A DNA stretch of 64,000 nucleotides. Source: Lysobacter sp. (GTDB lineage Bacteria > Pseudomonadota > Gammaproteobacteria > Xanthomonadales > Xanthomonadaceae). Below are positions 26,792 to 35,729 of the stretch, piece by piece. A program made the translations under genes and the position numbers. The notes beneath the pieces were generated by a model. That model was not told the DNA's origin. It saw nothing but the letters and a program-made list of their open reading frames with translations, and did no database searches. Position 1 is the first letter of the stretch, and the number at the start of each line of letters is the position of its first letter. The stretch covers positions 1 through 64,000 of the forward strand of contig SSGH01000011.1 in the NCBI GenBank assembly GCA_008015835.1, in the 5' to 3' direction.

Positions 26792-27558
26792 GGAGCATCG
26801 TCTCCTGCAAGCGGGTCGTCGCGCATCGGCGTCCAATGGCGGCCGTCGAAACGCTCCAGCGCATCGAAGCGGCGTTTGTAGTCCATCTTCGGATGGCGGT
26901 CGATCCAGTATCCGAGATACAGATGACGCAATCCCTCGCGTTTTGCCCACGCGATTTGGCGCAGGATCGCGTAGGTGCCGAGGCCGCGCGCGGCGTCGGC
27001 GGGGTCGTAAATGGTGTAGACCGCCGACAGCGCATCGTCGGCGATGTCGGTCACGGCCAGCGCGCGCAGCGCGTCGTCGCCGTCGCGCAGTTCCAGAAAG
27101 CGCGTCGCGCTCCAATCGCCGATCAAGAATCGATCGAATTCCTCGGCGTCGTGCGCGCTCATACCGCCGCCGGGATGGCGCCGGTCCAAATAGCGTCGAT
27201 ACAGCGCGAAACGCTCGTCGTCGCGCTCCGCCGGCACGATGCGTTCGCGCAAATCGGCATTGCGCGCGAGGCAGCGCCGCTGGCTGCGATTCGGCGCGAA
27301 GCGGTCCACCGCGATGCGCACCGCGACGCAGGCGCGGCAGTCCTGGCAATGCGGGCGATAGATCAGATTGCCGGAGCGGCGGAACCCCCACGACAGCGCG
27401 AACGGAAACGCGCGCGCCAGCCGCGGGTCGCCCGGGTCCAGCACCAAGTCGCGCGCTTGGCGCTCGGACCAGTAGCCGCAGGCGTGGTCGGCGGTGTGGA
27501 ACAGACGCAAGTTCTGCAGGTCGCTCGCGTCCCCGGTGTCGGCATCGCGCGAATTCAT
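26788..27558 (-). CDS. bpt: Aspartate/glutamate leucyltransferase Bpt
   Basis: A 256-residue aminoacyl-tRNA-protein transferase that adds leucine to N-terminal Asp or Glu, making proteins ClpS/ClpAP substrates in the N-degron pathway. The N-terminal ATE domain shows [13 protein letters not shown] and the Cys motif [16 protein letters not shown]. The C-terminal GNAT-like domain has [17 protein letters not shown] and [15 protein letters not shown]. Both ends overlap neighbours by four bases (ATGA), so PAP2, bpt and EEP form one translationally coupled unit. Confidence 0.95.
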   Translation of the reverse strand: MNSRDADTGDASDLQNLRLFHTADHACGYWSERQARDLVLDPGDPRLARAFPFALSWGFRRSGNLIYRPHCQDCRACVAVRIAVDRFAPNRSQRRCLARNADLRERIVPAERDDERFALYRRYLDRRHPGGGMSAHDAEEFDRFLIGDWSATRFLELRDGDDALRALAVTDIADDALSAVYTIYDPADAARGLGTYAILRQIAWAKREGLRHLYLGYWIDRHPKMDYKRRFDALERFDGRHWTPMRDDPLAGDDAP

Positions 27559-28151
27559 GCGGCGACGCTCGCGGCGGTCGTCCAGTGCGCGACGGTCGCC
27601 GCGAACGCGACCGCCGACAGCGCGCCTGCGGCGGCGCCGATCGCCAGATCGCGCGGCGTATGCCGCTGCAGCGCGGCGCGCGACCACGCGACGGTCGCGG
27701 CGAACGTCAGCCCGACCAACGTCGCCAGCGGCGACCACGTCCACAGCAGTCCCGCCGCGAACACCGCGAAACCGACGTGCAGCGACAGCGTGCACCAACG
27801 CGAGGAGGCGCGCGCCGCCAGAATCATCGCCACCGACAGCGCCGCGCCGAGCGCCAATTCGCGCATGCCCCGCCAAGCCGCGACCGCGGCGACGGCGATC
27901 AGCAGCCAGGTCAGTGCGCGATTGAGCCCGGCGCGCTCTTCGGGGCGGCTGGCGTCGATATGCGACCAGCGTTCGCGCCGCACTTGCCGCCACGAAAACG
28001 CCATCACCGTCGCGGCGATCAGGCCCAAACCCAGCGCCGTCGTCCAAACGCGGCCGGGATCGCGCACGGCCGACAGGCACACCACCGCCGACGACATCGT
28101 CAGCAGCGGATGACCGAGAATCGAACATAGACGGGCGAATCGATCGCGCAT
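27555..28151 (-). CDS. PAP2 family phosphatase-like membrane protein
   Basis: A 198-residue membrane protein with five or six hydrophobic helices. The C-terminal part [28 protein letters not shown] matches the last PAP2 motif (SR-x5-H-x3-D), which carries the active-site His. The first motif, normally K-x6-RP, is reduced to [21 protein letters not shown], and the central PSGH motif is not seen, so catalytic competence is uncertain. It leads the bpt operon. Confidence 0.75.
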   Translation of the reverse strand: MRDRFARLCSILGHPLLTMSSAVVCLSAVRDPGRVWTTALGLGLIAATVMAFSWRQVRRERWSHIDASRPEERAGLNRALTWLLIAVAAVAAWRGMRELALGAALSVAMILAARASSRWCTLSLHVGFAVFAAGLLWTWSPLATLVGLTFAATVAWSRAALQRHTPRDLAIGAAAGALSAVAFAATVAHWTTAASVAA

Positions 28152-28332
28152 GCGCGCAGGATACCGGCGCGACCGCCTCGCTCGCGAGCGCGCGCATCGA
28201 TTTCGGCGGATTCCGCGACGGCGTTCCGACGAATTCGCGATCGCCGAATGCGTCCGCGCGGGCTCGGTTCGGGGCCGTTCGGGGCGTCGCCTCGAACGCG
28301 CCGCGCCGGCTTTTGTCGTCGAATCGCGCGCC

Positions 28333-29493
28333 TCAAATTCGGCCGGAGGCGACCAGGCCCGCGATCAAGCCGCCGAAGCCGCAGATCAGCCCGATCGCGC
28401 CGCCGACGATGCAGGTGACGCGTTCCCGCCGTCGCCGTGCGGCCGCGCCGACGGGGACGCGCTGCGCGTCCCGCATGCGTCGGCGCGCGGTGACGCGGCG
28501 CTGCGCCACGGTGCTTTGATAGAAAATCGTCGCCATGAACGCGAGCCCGGCGAGCGTCGTCAGCCGCCAACCGTGGTCGTAGCGCGCGATCAGCAGCATC
28601 GCGATCAGAAACCCCACGGTCGCCAGCGAATTGACCGCGCCGATGCGGATCAAACCGCGACGTTCTTCCTCGTCGACGGCTTTGCGCAGTTCCGCGCGGG
28701 TGCCGAGCCAAATGCCCGCGAACCCCGCCAAGACGGCGACAGCGAGACTGCCGAGGCTGCCGAGCGCGATCTTCACCAGACTTTTCGCGCCGACCGCCGC
28801 GCCGGCGCCGAGAATGCCTTTCGCCGCCGCGGGCGGGCTGGCCATCGCCAGCGCGGTGGCGACCACGCCGGTGAAGGCGACGCCCGGCGCCGTGCTCTGC
28901 GCGAATTCGCCGAAGCGCGCGAGCAGGTCGTCGCGCAGGCTTTGCCGCGCCCGCGACAGACGCTTGCGCACGGCGGCGTCCGACAGGCCCAGCAGCGCCG
29001 CCACTTGCTGCGAGCTTTGGCCCTCGCGATAGAACAGCAGCAGGGTTTCGCGGCTGTCCTCGGGCAGCGCCGAAATCAACTCCAGCGCCGCGCGCTCGCG
29101 TTCGTCTTCGACCACGCGCTCCGCCGGGGTCGGCGCGGGGTCGGCGGCGAGGGCGATCGCGAGATCCGCGGTGTCCCCGTCGAGCGGGCGATGCCGCCGC
29201 GCGCGCAGGTGGTCGCGGGCCAGATTGCGCGCGATCTGACGCAGCCAGGGCAGGAAACTGGCCGGGTTCTGCAGGCGTTTGAGCTGTTCCCAGGCGCAGA
29301 GGAACGCGTCCTGCGCGATGTCCTCGCTGGCCGATACGTCGCGGGTGATCGCCAGCGCCACCGCGGTCACGGCGTTCTGGCAGGCGGCGACGATCCGGCC
29401 GTAGGCGTCGCGATCGCCCGCGCGGGCGGCGGGCAGTTCGCGTTCGATCAGGGCGTCGATGGCGAGGGCGGCGGGGACGACGGTGGCGTTCAT
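28333..29493 (-). CDS. ECF sigma factor fused to a C-terminal membrane domain
   Basis: A 386-residue protein. Residues about 12-75 are sigma region 2 (YGRIVAACQNAVTAVAL, SEDIAQDAFLCAWEQLKRL) and about 125-180 region 4 (LISALPEDSRETLLLFYREG, SSQQVAALLGLSDAAVRKRLSRAR). After a linker, residues about 195-386 hold four predicted membrane helices (for example ALGSLGSLAVAVLAGFAGIW and IVGGAIGLICGFGGLIAGLV). Ordinary ECF sigma factors stop near residue 190. The extension would tether the sigma factor to the membrane, possibly acting as a built-in anti-sigma. ATG at 29493 is chosen because homology starts there. No separate anti-sigma gene is adjacent. Confidence 0.87.
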   Translation of the reverse strand: MNATVVPAALAIDALIERELPAARAGDRDAYGRIVAACQNAVTAVALAITRDVSASEDIAQDAFLCAWEQLKRLQNPASFLPWLRQIARNLARDHLRARRHRPLDGDTADLAIALAADPAPTPAERVVEDERERAALELISALPEDSRETLLLFYREGQSSQQVAALLGLSDAAVRKRLSRARQSLRDDLLARFGEFAQSTAPGVAFTGVVATALAMASPPAAAKGILGAGAAVGAKSLVKIALGSLGSLAVAVLAGFAGIWLGTRAELRKAVDEEERRGLIRIGAVNSLATVGFLIAMLLIARYDHGWRLTTLAGLAFMATIFYQSTVAQRRVTARRRMRDAQRVPVGAAARRRRERVTCIVGGAIGLICGFGGLIAGLVASGRI

Positions 29494-29717
29494 ACGGGCG
29501 CTCGGCAGGGTACAGGAGCAAGGCGGCATCGGCGCGCTGCGGCCGACGGCGACCACGACGCGCCGCAGGGGCGAATGTGACCGACGCGGGAACGACCGGT
29601 CGTCGGCCCGGCCCCGCGTGCGTCAACCGATGCGCTCGCCGGGCGTTCATGTCCGCAAGCGGGCCGCGGGCTCGCCGCCCGAAACCCGATCCACTCGCAT
29701 CCTTCACGAGGACGACC

Positions 29718-30167
29718 ATGAAACTCATCGCTCCGCTCGCGTTCGCGCTCGCCATCGCCTGCGCCGCCCCCCTCGCATTCGCGCAAACCTCGGCCGCCGG
29801 CGCGCAGCGCGGCAAAGCCGACGCCAACGGCGACGGCGTCATCGATCGCAAGGAAGCCTCGGCGAATCCGAAGCTGGCCGAGCACTTCGATCGGCTGGAC
29901 AAGAACAAGGACGGCCGCATCGACGCCGGCGAGCGCCCGCAGCGTCACGGCAAAGGCCGCGGCGAAAAGGGCCAGCGCGGCCAAGCGATGGCCCAGCTCG
30001 ACGCCAACGGCGACGGCCGTTTCAGCCGCGACGAGCTCGCCGGCCGCGAACGCGCGCTGCAGAATTTTTCCGCCATCGACGCGAACAAGGACGGTTTCCT
30101 GACCCGCGACGAAATGCGCGCGCATCATCAGGCGCGTCGCGGCGAGATGGGCAAGCCGGCGCGCTGA
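29718..30167 (+). CDS. Secreted EF-hand calcium-binding protein
   Basis: A 149-residue protein with a signal peptide (LIAPLAFALAIACAAPLAFAQ). Four EF-hand-type loops follow: DANGDGVIDRKE, DKNKDGRIDAGE, DANGDGRFSRDE and DANKDGFLTRDE, each with the D-x-D/N-x-D-G-x-I/F-x-x-x-E calcium ligands. A basic stretch (RPQRHGKGRGEKGQRG) joins the two pairs. It is calmodulin-like in layout and probably periplasmic or secreted. It starts 224 bp from the divergent sigma-factor gene and is followed by a strong terminator. Confidence 0.93.
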   Translation: MKLIAPLAFALAIACAAPLAFAQTSAAGAQRGKADANGDGVIDRKEASANPKLAEHFDRLDKNKDGRIDAGERPQRHGKGRGEKGQRGQAMAQLDANGDGRFSRDELAGRERALQNFSAIDANKDGFLTRDEMRAHHQARRGEMGKPAR

Positions 30168-30197
30168 GTGCCGACGCATTCCGATCGACTCGTTTAA

Positions 30198-30226
30198 AGA
30201 GCGGCCTTCGGGCCGCTCTCGCTTTT
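30198..30226 (+). terminator. Rho-independent terminator of the EF-hand gene
   Basis: Perfect 9-bp stem AGAGCGGCC / GGCCGCTCT closed by a TTCG tetraloop, with CTTTT shortly after, 31 bp past the stop codon. Confidence 0.85.
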
Positions 30227-30311
30227 CGCGCGGCCAGCGACGACAGGAGAGCCGCGAGGGACGCGAAATTCACTGCGCGCGGCGATCCTGTCGCCTCGCG
30301 GCGCTATCGCG

Positions 30312-31169
30312 TTACTGCACTACGCGCAGCACGCGCCAGCGTTCGCCTTCGCGCTTCACCGCCAATGTGCGCGCATCGGTGCGCGGGCGGCCGTCTTTGT
30401 CCGGATCGATCAGGTCCAAGCGCACCGTGCCGCGGCCCGAGCCGTCGGTGCGGTATTCGCTCACCGCGATCGACAGCGCGCCTGCGGGCATCGGGTCGCC
30501 GGCGCAGTCCGCCGTCGGGCGCGCGGCCATGCCCTTCGGCAGGCGAATCGCCGCCAGCCGCTCGCCGGTCGGCGTTTCGCCGTCGATCGACAGACACAAG
30601 CGCTCGATCGGACGCACAGCCGTCTGCGCTTCGATCTCGGCTTCGATCAGCAGCGCGGCCAGGGCTTTCGGCGTCGCGATCACGTAGGTCGGCTCCGGCG
30701 CTTGCGGCGCATCGGCCGTCGGCGCGGGCGTCGCGGCGCTCGATGCGGCGCTCGGCGCGACGGGTTTCCGGAACGACAGCAGGCTCATGCCGAGCGCGAT
30801 CGCGATGCCGACGAAGAGCGCCGCGCGGATGCGGAACGCGCGGCGTTTCGCGGCGTCTTCCGCGTCGGCGTCGTCGCCGCGCAACTGGTGCACGCTCGGC
30901 GTGGGCAGATACGAGGTCGGCGAGCGCCCGGAATCCAACAGGCCCGCTTCGCGCAGCAATTCGCGCGCTTTCGGTTGATCGTCGGAAAACACCACCCACA
31001 CCGCCGGTTGTTCGGCCGGGTCCGGCAACTCGCGATAGCTGAAATTGCCGCGGATCGCGCCGCGATACGTGCGGCCGTTGGTGATCTTCACCTCGATGTC
31101 GTGTTCGCGCAGCAGCGCGGCCACGCTCTCGACGTTTTCCAGCCGCGGGCTGGCGAACACGCGCCGCAT
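30312..31169 (-). CDS. Membrane protein with DUF2007-like N-terminal domain
   Basis: A 285-residue protein. Residues 1-75 (MRRVFASPRLENVESVAALLREHDIEVKI ... PAVWVVFSDDQPKARELL) resemble the DUF2007 putative signal-transducing fold. A single membrane helix lies at about 117-132 (RAALFVGIAIALGMSLL), then an Ala/Pro-rich linker and a periplasmic C-terminal domain of about 125 residues with paired Cys. Relatives in Xanthomonads are labelled pathogenicity-like protein, without known mechanism. It lies 3 bp after tesB. Confidence 0.75.
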   Translation of the reverse strand: MRRVFASPRLENVESVAALLREHDIEVKITNGRTYRGAIRGNFSYRELPDPAEQPAVWVVFSDDQPKARELLREAGLLDSGRSPTSYLPTPSVHQLRGDDADAEDAAKRRAFRIRAALFVGIAIALGMSLLSFRKPVAPSAASSAATPAPTADAPQAPEPTYVIATPKALAALLIEAEIEAQTAVRPIERLCLSIDGETPTGERLAAIRLPKGMAARPTADCAGDPMPAGALSIAVSEYRTDGSGRGTVRLDLIDPDKDGRPRTDARTLAVKREGERWRVLRVVQ

Positions 31170-31172
31170 CGG

Positions 31173-32108
31173 TCAGCCGCCCTTGGCCGCGGGCGCGGCC
31201 GATTCGTGCGGCAACACGCGGATCATCCCTTCCTGCGCGGTGCTGGCGACCAAGCGGCCGGTGCGGTCGAAAATCTGCCCGCGCGCCAAACCGCGCGCGC
31301 CCTGCGCGCTGGGGCTGTCGATCGAATACAGCAGCCAATCGTCGGCGCGGAACGGGCGATGGAACCACAGCGCGTGATCGAGCGAGGCCATCTGCACGTT
31401 GGGCTGGTAGTAGCTGATGCCGTGCGGAAAGGTCGCGGTGCCGAGCAAATGGAAATCCGACGCATAAGCGAGCAGCGCGCGATGCAGTTCGGCGGCGTCG
31501 CCCACCGGCTCGATCAACTTGAACCACACTTGCTGGAACGGCGGACGTTTCGGCGGGTTCAAATCGTCGCGCGGATAGATCGGACGGAACTCGAACGGCC
31601 CCATGCGGTTCAGCCAACGCTGCACCTTGCTCGGCAACTGCGCCAGCGTTTCGGGCGATAGTTTCTGCGTCGGCGCCACGTCCTCGGGCGCCGGCACGTT
31701 CGGCATCGGCAGTTGATGCTCCGCGCCGGGCTCTTCGATTTGGAACGAGGCCGCGCACACGAAAATCGGTTGCCCGTGTTGGATCGCGGTGACGCGTCGT
31801 ACCGAAAAACTGCCGCCGTCGCGCGTGCGGTCCACGTCGTAGACGATCGGCGCTTCGATATCGCCGGCGCGCAGGAAGTACGCATGCAGCGAATGCGCGG
31901 CGCGCGGCCCTTTGCTCGCGTCGGCCGAATCCAGCGTCGCCTGCGCCGCCGACAGCGCTTGGCCCAAGACTTGACCGCCGAAGACGTATTTCGTGCCGAT
32001 GTCGCGGCTCTGGCCGCGGAAGAGATTGTTCTCCACGCGCTCCAGCGACAGCAGTTCGATCAGTTCGGAGACGGGCGAAGCGGCGGACGAGGCGTTGGCG
32101 GAGGTCAT
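31173..32108 (-). CDS. tesB: Acyl-CoA thioesterase II
   Basis: A 311-residue double-hotdog thioesterase that hydrolyses medium- and long-chain acyl-CoA. The N-terminal hotdog shows NLFRGQSRDIGTKYVFGGQVLGQAL and HSLHAYFLRAGD; the C-terminal hotdog shows ASLDHALWFHRPFRADDWLLY with the catalytic Asp, followed by GRGLARGQIFDRTGRLVASTAQEG-like sequence. Slightly longer than E. coli TesB (286). ATG at 32108 is supported by family alignment; the open frame upstream is a chance extension. It diverges from the first pirin gene. Confidence 0.95.
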   Translation of the reverse strand: MTSANASSAASPVSELIELLSLERVENNLFRGQSRDIGTKYVFGGQVLGQALSAAQATLDSADASKGPRAAHSLHAYFLRAGDIEAPIVYDVDRTRDGGSFSVRRVTAIQHGQPIFVCAASFQIEEPGAEHQLPMPNVPAPEDVAPTQKLSPETLAQLPSKVQRWLNRMGPFEFRPIYPRDDLNPPKRPPFQQVWFKLIEPVGDAAELHRALLAYASDFHLLGTATFPHGISYYQPNVQMASLDHALWFHRPFRADDWLLYSIDSPSAQGARGLARGQIFDRTGRLVASTAQEGMIRVLPHESAAPAAKGG

Positions 32109-32267
32109 GGCGAGTTCGAGTCGATGCGCCGGCCGATTATAGGCCGCGCGCGTCGGCAGAACCGCTCCGCCTGCGCGCGGGCGGCGACGCAACGCTGCGT
32201 CTCCGCCGCGCGCGGCCTGGCCTCGCGCGTTCGTGCGATGCTGAACGGCGTTCATCGGAGATCGCCC

Positions 32268-33128
32268 ATGCCTCGTCCCATCGTTCCCCGCGTTCACGAT
32301 TTGGGCGGTTTCGAAGTGCGCCGCGCGGTGCCGGCGATCGAAGCGCGCAGCGTCGGCCCGTTCGTCTTCGTCGATCACATGGGGCCGGCGCGATTCGCGC
32401 CCGAGCACGGCATCGACGTGCGTCCGCATCCGCATATCGGCCTCGCGACCGTGACTTTTCTCTGGGAGGGCCGGCTGCACCATCGCGATACGCTGGGCAC
32501 GCGGCTGGACATCGGTCCGGGCGATGTGAACTGGATGACCGCCGGGCGCGGCATCGCGCATTCCGAGCGCACGCCGCCCGACGAGCGCGCCGCCGGCCAT
32601 CGCTTGCATGGGCTGCAGACGTGGGTGGCGTTGCCGCGATCCGACGAAGAAGCGGCGCCCGCGTTCCATCATCATCCGGCCGCGACGCTGCCGCAGTGGC
32701 GTCGCGAGGGCGCGCTGCTGCGTATCGTCGCCGGGCGCGCGTACGGGGAAACGTCGCCGGTGCGCGTGTTCGCCGACACCTTGTACGTCGCGATCGATCT
32801 GGAGCCCGACGCCGAGATCGAACTGGATGCGACGCATCGCGAGCGCGCGCTGTACGTGTTGGAAGGCGACGCGCGGCTGGACGACACCGATCTTCCGGCG
32901 ATGCGATTGACGCTGCTCGACGATGGCGTGCGTCACCGTCTGCGCGCGAAAACGCCGCTCAAAGCGATGCTGTTGGGCGGCGAGCCGCTCGACGGTCCGC
33001 GCCATCTGTGGTGGAACTTCGTGTCCTCCTCGCGCGAGCGGATCGAACAGGCCAAGCGCGATTGGGCCGAAGGCCGCTTCGGCGACGTGCCGGGCGAAAC
33101 CGAGTTCATTCCGCTGCCGGAGCGCTGA
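32268..33128 (+). CDS. Pirin family protein (first copy)
   Basis: A 286-residue bicupin. The N-terminal cupin holds the metal site: RPHPHIGLATVTFLWEG (two His) and GRGIAHSERTP (His and Glu), the residues that bind iron in human pirin and E. coli YhhW. Some pirins oxidise quercetin or act as redox regulators, so the role here is open. It diverges from tesB with 159 bp between starts. A second pirin lies 6 kb downstream at 38604 and differs substantially in sequence. Confidence 0.92.
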   Translation: MPRPIVPRVHDLGGFEVRRAVPAIEARSVGPFVFVDHMGPARFAPEHGIDVRPHPHIGLATVTFLWEGRLHHRDTLGTRLDIGPGDVNWMTAGRGIAHSERTPPDERAAGHRLHGLQTWVALPRSDEEAAPAFHHHPAATLPQWRREGALLRIVAGRAYGETSPVRVFADTLYVAIDLEPDAEIELDATHRERALYVLEGDARLDDTDLPAMRLTLLDDGVRHRLRAKTPLKAMLLGGEPLDGPRHLWWNFVSSSRERIEQAKRDWAEGRFGDVPGETEFIPLPER

Positions 33129-33359
33129 GGGCGCGCGCCGCGCACACGCCGAGGTAAGAGCGCTAGGCCGAGACGATGCATCGAATCACGGTGGTCGTCT
33201 ATGCCGAACGTCGCCCCGACCGAAGACAGGTCGAGCGCGAACGTCGTCGATGCAGTGAACCGATTCAATCGAGCCGACATCGTGGGTGCTAGCGTCGATT
33301 CGCGCGCATCGAATGCGCGCTTCCATCCACGCATTCACTCATCGATTCGGAGTCGACTC

Positions 33360-33707
33360 ATGTCCATTCGTGCTCTCTCGCTCTCGGCGCGTTCCGCGCT
33401 GCTCGCGGTCGTGGCGTCGCTGATGCTGCCGACGGCGGCCTATGCCAGCCCGCCGACGATTTCCTCGTTTTCGTGCTCGAATTTGCCCTACGGGCCCGAA
33501 TTCGTCTGCGTCGTCGCCTACTCCTCGACGCTGCCCGCGACGGTCGAGTGGTCGGGCGCGGACGGCACCGCCGCGACCGGAACGGGCGTCGGTTACTTCT
33601 TCGGTCAGTGCGCCAACGGCGACTCGGTGATGGTCCGCGTCGTCGTGACCAACGCCGACGGCACCGCGACGCGAAGCACGAAGCGCTATCGCTGCATCGT
33701 CGGCTGA
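33360..33707 (+). CDS. Small secreted protein, possibly Ig-like
   Basis: A 115-residue protein with a signal peptide (ALLAVVASLMLPTAAYA, cleavage after AYA). The mature 86 residues alternate beta strands (FVCVVAYSSTLPATVEWSG, VMVRVVVTNADGTAT) in an Ig/PKD-like manner and contain four Cys, suggesting two disulfides. ATG at 33360 begins the signal peptide; the open frame upstream lacks coding character. No partner gene is evident. Confidence 0.65.
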   Translation: MSIRALSLSARSALLAVVASLMLPTAAYASPPTISSFSCSNLPYGPEFVCVVAYSSTLPATVEWSGADGTAATGTGVGYFFGQCANGDSVMVRVVVTNADGTATRSTKRYRCIVG

Positions 33708-33780
33708 CGATCGGACGGCGTCCGCGGGCCGCGACGTTGTCGCGAGGTCGTCGATCGCTCGCTCGGGCGGCGATCGCGGC

Positions 33781-34455
33781 TCAATGCCAGATGCGCCAAA
33801 AATGGCGGACGGCCTGCAGTACGTTCAGCGTCTCCGCCCCGGCCCGGATCGGATCGTCGAGCAGGTCGATCCTGCGCGTATCGGCGGTCTCGTCGGAGAT
33901 CGGCGCGATGTCGCGACGGCTGCCGACATGATCGACCGCCCAGCGCACGATCGAGGAGAGTCGCATCGTGGGCGCGTCGTCCGGCAGCGTCTCGCACGCG
34001 TCCGCGTCGCAAACCGGCGCGGATGCGCGCGCGTCGACCGCCTCTGTGCGCTGCAGCGCCGCTAAAAACGCGGCTCGGCGCTCGGCGTCGCCCTGCGCGT
34101 AGGCGTCGGCCAATTCGGCGATCGCGATGCGGGTCGGGGCCTCGTCGGCACTCGCGACGAAGACGCTTTGCGCCGCGCGGTCGACGACGATGGCGACTGC
34201 GGGGCGATCGTCCGCGATCGCGAGCGCGGTGATGTGGCCGGTCTTGGGGTCGACGAACGAATACACGCGATCGGCTTCGATCGCGCGATCGACGGTCGCG
34301 TTGCGCGTCGCGTCCTGCGTGGCGACGGTGTCGGCGCTTTGCGCGAGGGCCGGCGCGCCCAATGACGCCAATCCGCAGGCGAGCGCGAAGGCGGCCGCGT
34401 CGATCAGCGGCGTTCCGAGACGATGCTTCGAGAGCGTTTTGCGGATGCGCGTCAT
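33781..34455 (-). CDS. Exported protein of unknown function
   Basis: A 224-residue protein. After a basic N terminus, LIDAAAFALACGLASLGAPALAQ is a probable signal peptide. The mature part is acidic, includes VYSFVDPKTGHITALAIADDRPAVAIVVD and a pair of Cys (CDADACETLPDD), and matches no family I recognise. It is convergent with the small Ig-like gene. Confidence 0.6.
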   Translation of the reverse strand: MTRIRKTLSKHRLGTPLIDAAAFALACGLASLGAPALAQSADTVATQDATRNATVDRAIEADRVYSFVDPKTGHITALAIADDRPAVAIVVDRAAQSVFVASADEAPTRIAIAELADAYAQGDAERRAAFLAALQRTEAVDARASAPVCDADACETLPDDAPTMRLSSIVRWAVDHVGSRRDIAPISDETADTRRIDLLDDPIRAGAETLNVLQAVRHFWRIWH

Positions 34456-34547
34456 GCGATTCGATCCTCCTGCTTACGGTTGTCGCGTTGTCTCGCCGTC
34501 ATCATGACCGGCGTCGTGGCGGTGGACGCGTCCTTCCGACGGGCGGC

Positions 34548-35198
34548 TCAACCGCCGGTCGGAGGCGTCAATCGCTCCCAGTCGAGGCCTTCCATCGCCC
34601 GCGCCCAGGGGAACAGCGGCCCGGGGTCGCGCTTCCGCGGCACCTCCACGTTCGGGTCGTCGAGCGCCTGCTCCATCGCGGTGTCCAGGTCTTCGTGGCC
34701 GGCGATGTAGCGGATGCTCGGGAATTCGCGCCGCAACTGCGCGAGCAGGGCCTGCAACGCGACGATTTGCGCCTCGGGATACGGTTCGTTCATCGCCTGG
34801 TGCTTGGAATCGCGCCAGTGCGGGTAGCGCCCGGTGTTCACCAATTCGATGCCGATCGAGCGCGGGTTATAGCCGCGAACGTGATGCGCCACGCGGTCCG
34901 GGCGCACGTACAGCACGATGCGGCCGTCGCGATCGATGTAGTAATGCCCGCTGTTGCCGGTGCCGCTGCCTTCGTACAGCACCTTCTCGCCGAACTCGCG
35001 CGCGGACGCCAGCGTCGGCGTTTCGGTGCAGTGGATCACCACCAAATCGATCTGCGACAGCGGGCGCGCGTCGAGTTTCGCTTCGTAAGGCAACGGCGCG
35101 ATTTCGACGGCGAGTTCGGTCGCCTGCGCGCGCTCGATCGACGCGTGTTCGACCGGCGCGGACACGGTGGGCGGCAGGGGCGGGAAGTCGGGCAACAT
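34548..35198 (-). CDS. N-acetylmuramoyl-L-alanine amidase (amidase_2, AmpD-like)
   Basis: A 216-residue zinc amidase that cleaves the bond between N-acetylmuramic acid and L-alanine. VVIHCTET gives His56, DRVAHHVRGYN gives His105/106 and KRDPGPLFPW gives Asp191 as zinc ligands, with Glu118 in SIGIELVN. No signal peptide is visible, so it may act on recycled cytoplasmic muropeptides like AmpD, though the N-terminal 50 residues are extra. Its start codon lies only 23 bp from the divergent MOSC start. Confidence 0.92.
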   Translation of the reverse strand: MLPDFPPLPPTVSAPVEHASIERAQATELAVEIAPLPYEAKLDARPLSQIDLVVIHCTETPTLASAREFGEKVLYEGSGTGNSGHYYIDRDGRIVLYVRPDRVAHHVRGYNPRSIGIELVNTGRYPHWRDSKHQAMNEPYPEAQIVALQALLAQLRREFPSIRYIAGHEDLDTAMEQALDDPNVEVPRKRDPGPLFPWARAMEGLDWERLTPPTGG

Positions 35199-35205
35199 GG
35201 GGCGG

Positions 35206-35215
35206 ATGCTAGCAT
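35206..35215. promoter_or_regulatory. Possible bidirectional promoter with overlapping -10 hexamers
   Basis: The palindrome ATGCTAGCAT contains TAGCAT on each strand. On the plus strand it ends 6 bp before the MOSC ATG, and on the minus strand 7 bp before the amidase ATG. Neither start has a Shine-Dalgarno sequence, so two leaderless transcripts would fit. The -35 regions are weak. Confidence 0.45.
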
Positions 35216-35221
35216 TAGCGC

Positions 35222-35722
35222 ATGCTGTTGCCGCCGCCCGACTCCGAATTGCACCGCCTGATGACGCGATTTCCGCGCGCGGGCCGCGTGCGTTGGCTCG
35301 GTGTGCGCCCGAAACGCGGTATCGAGATGCGCGCGATCGACAGCGCCGAGGCCGTGGCCGGCGCGGGGTTGCGCGGCGACCGCTACGGTTCCGGCAGCGG
35401 CAAGCGCGGCATCACGCTGATTCAGGCCGAGCATCTGCCCGCGATCGCCGCGCTGTGCGGCCGCGATGAGGTCTCGCCGGCGCTGTTGCGTCGTAACGCG
35501 GTGGTCGAAGGGATTCCGCTGATCGCCTTGAAAGGCCGGCGTTTCCGCATCGGCGGCGTGCTGTGCGAAGGCACCTCGCCCTGCGACCCGTGTTCGCGCA
35601 TGGAAATCGCGCTCGGTCCCGGCGGCTACAACGCGATGCGCGGCCACGGCGGCCTGTGCGCGCGGATTCTGGAAGGCGGCACGCTGCGAGTGGGCGATGC
35701 CGTCGAATGGTGGGAACACTGA
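35222..35722 (+). CDS. MOSC domain protein
   Basis: A 166-residue protein with the beta-barrel MOSC fold found at the C terminus of molybdenum-cofactor sulfurases. Recognisable parts are AGLRGDRYGSGSGKRGITLIQAEHL, LLRRNAVVEGIPLIALKG, and FRIGGVLCEGTSPCDPCSRMEI with the conserved Cys that handles sulfide in related proteins. Stand-alone MOSC proteins such as YiiM-like ones reduce N-hydroxylated compounds using Moco, which is a plausible role. It begins a three-gene operon with the hydrolase (7 bp gap) and rlmKL. Confidence 0.9.
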   Translation: MLLPPPDSELHRLMTRFPRAGRVRWLGVRPKRGIEMRAIDSAEAVAGAGLRGDRYGSGSGKRGITLIQAEHLPAIAALCGRDEVSPALLRRNAVVEGIPLIALKGRRFRIGGVLCEGTSPCDPCSRMEIALGPGGYNAMRGHGGLCARILEGGTLRVGDAVEWWEH

Positions 35723-35729
35723 GCACCCC

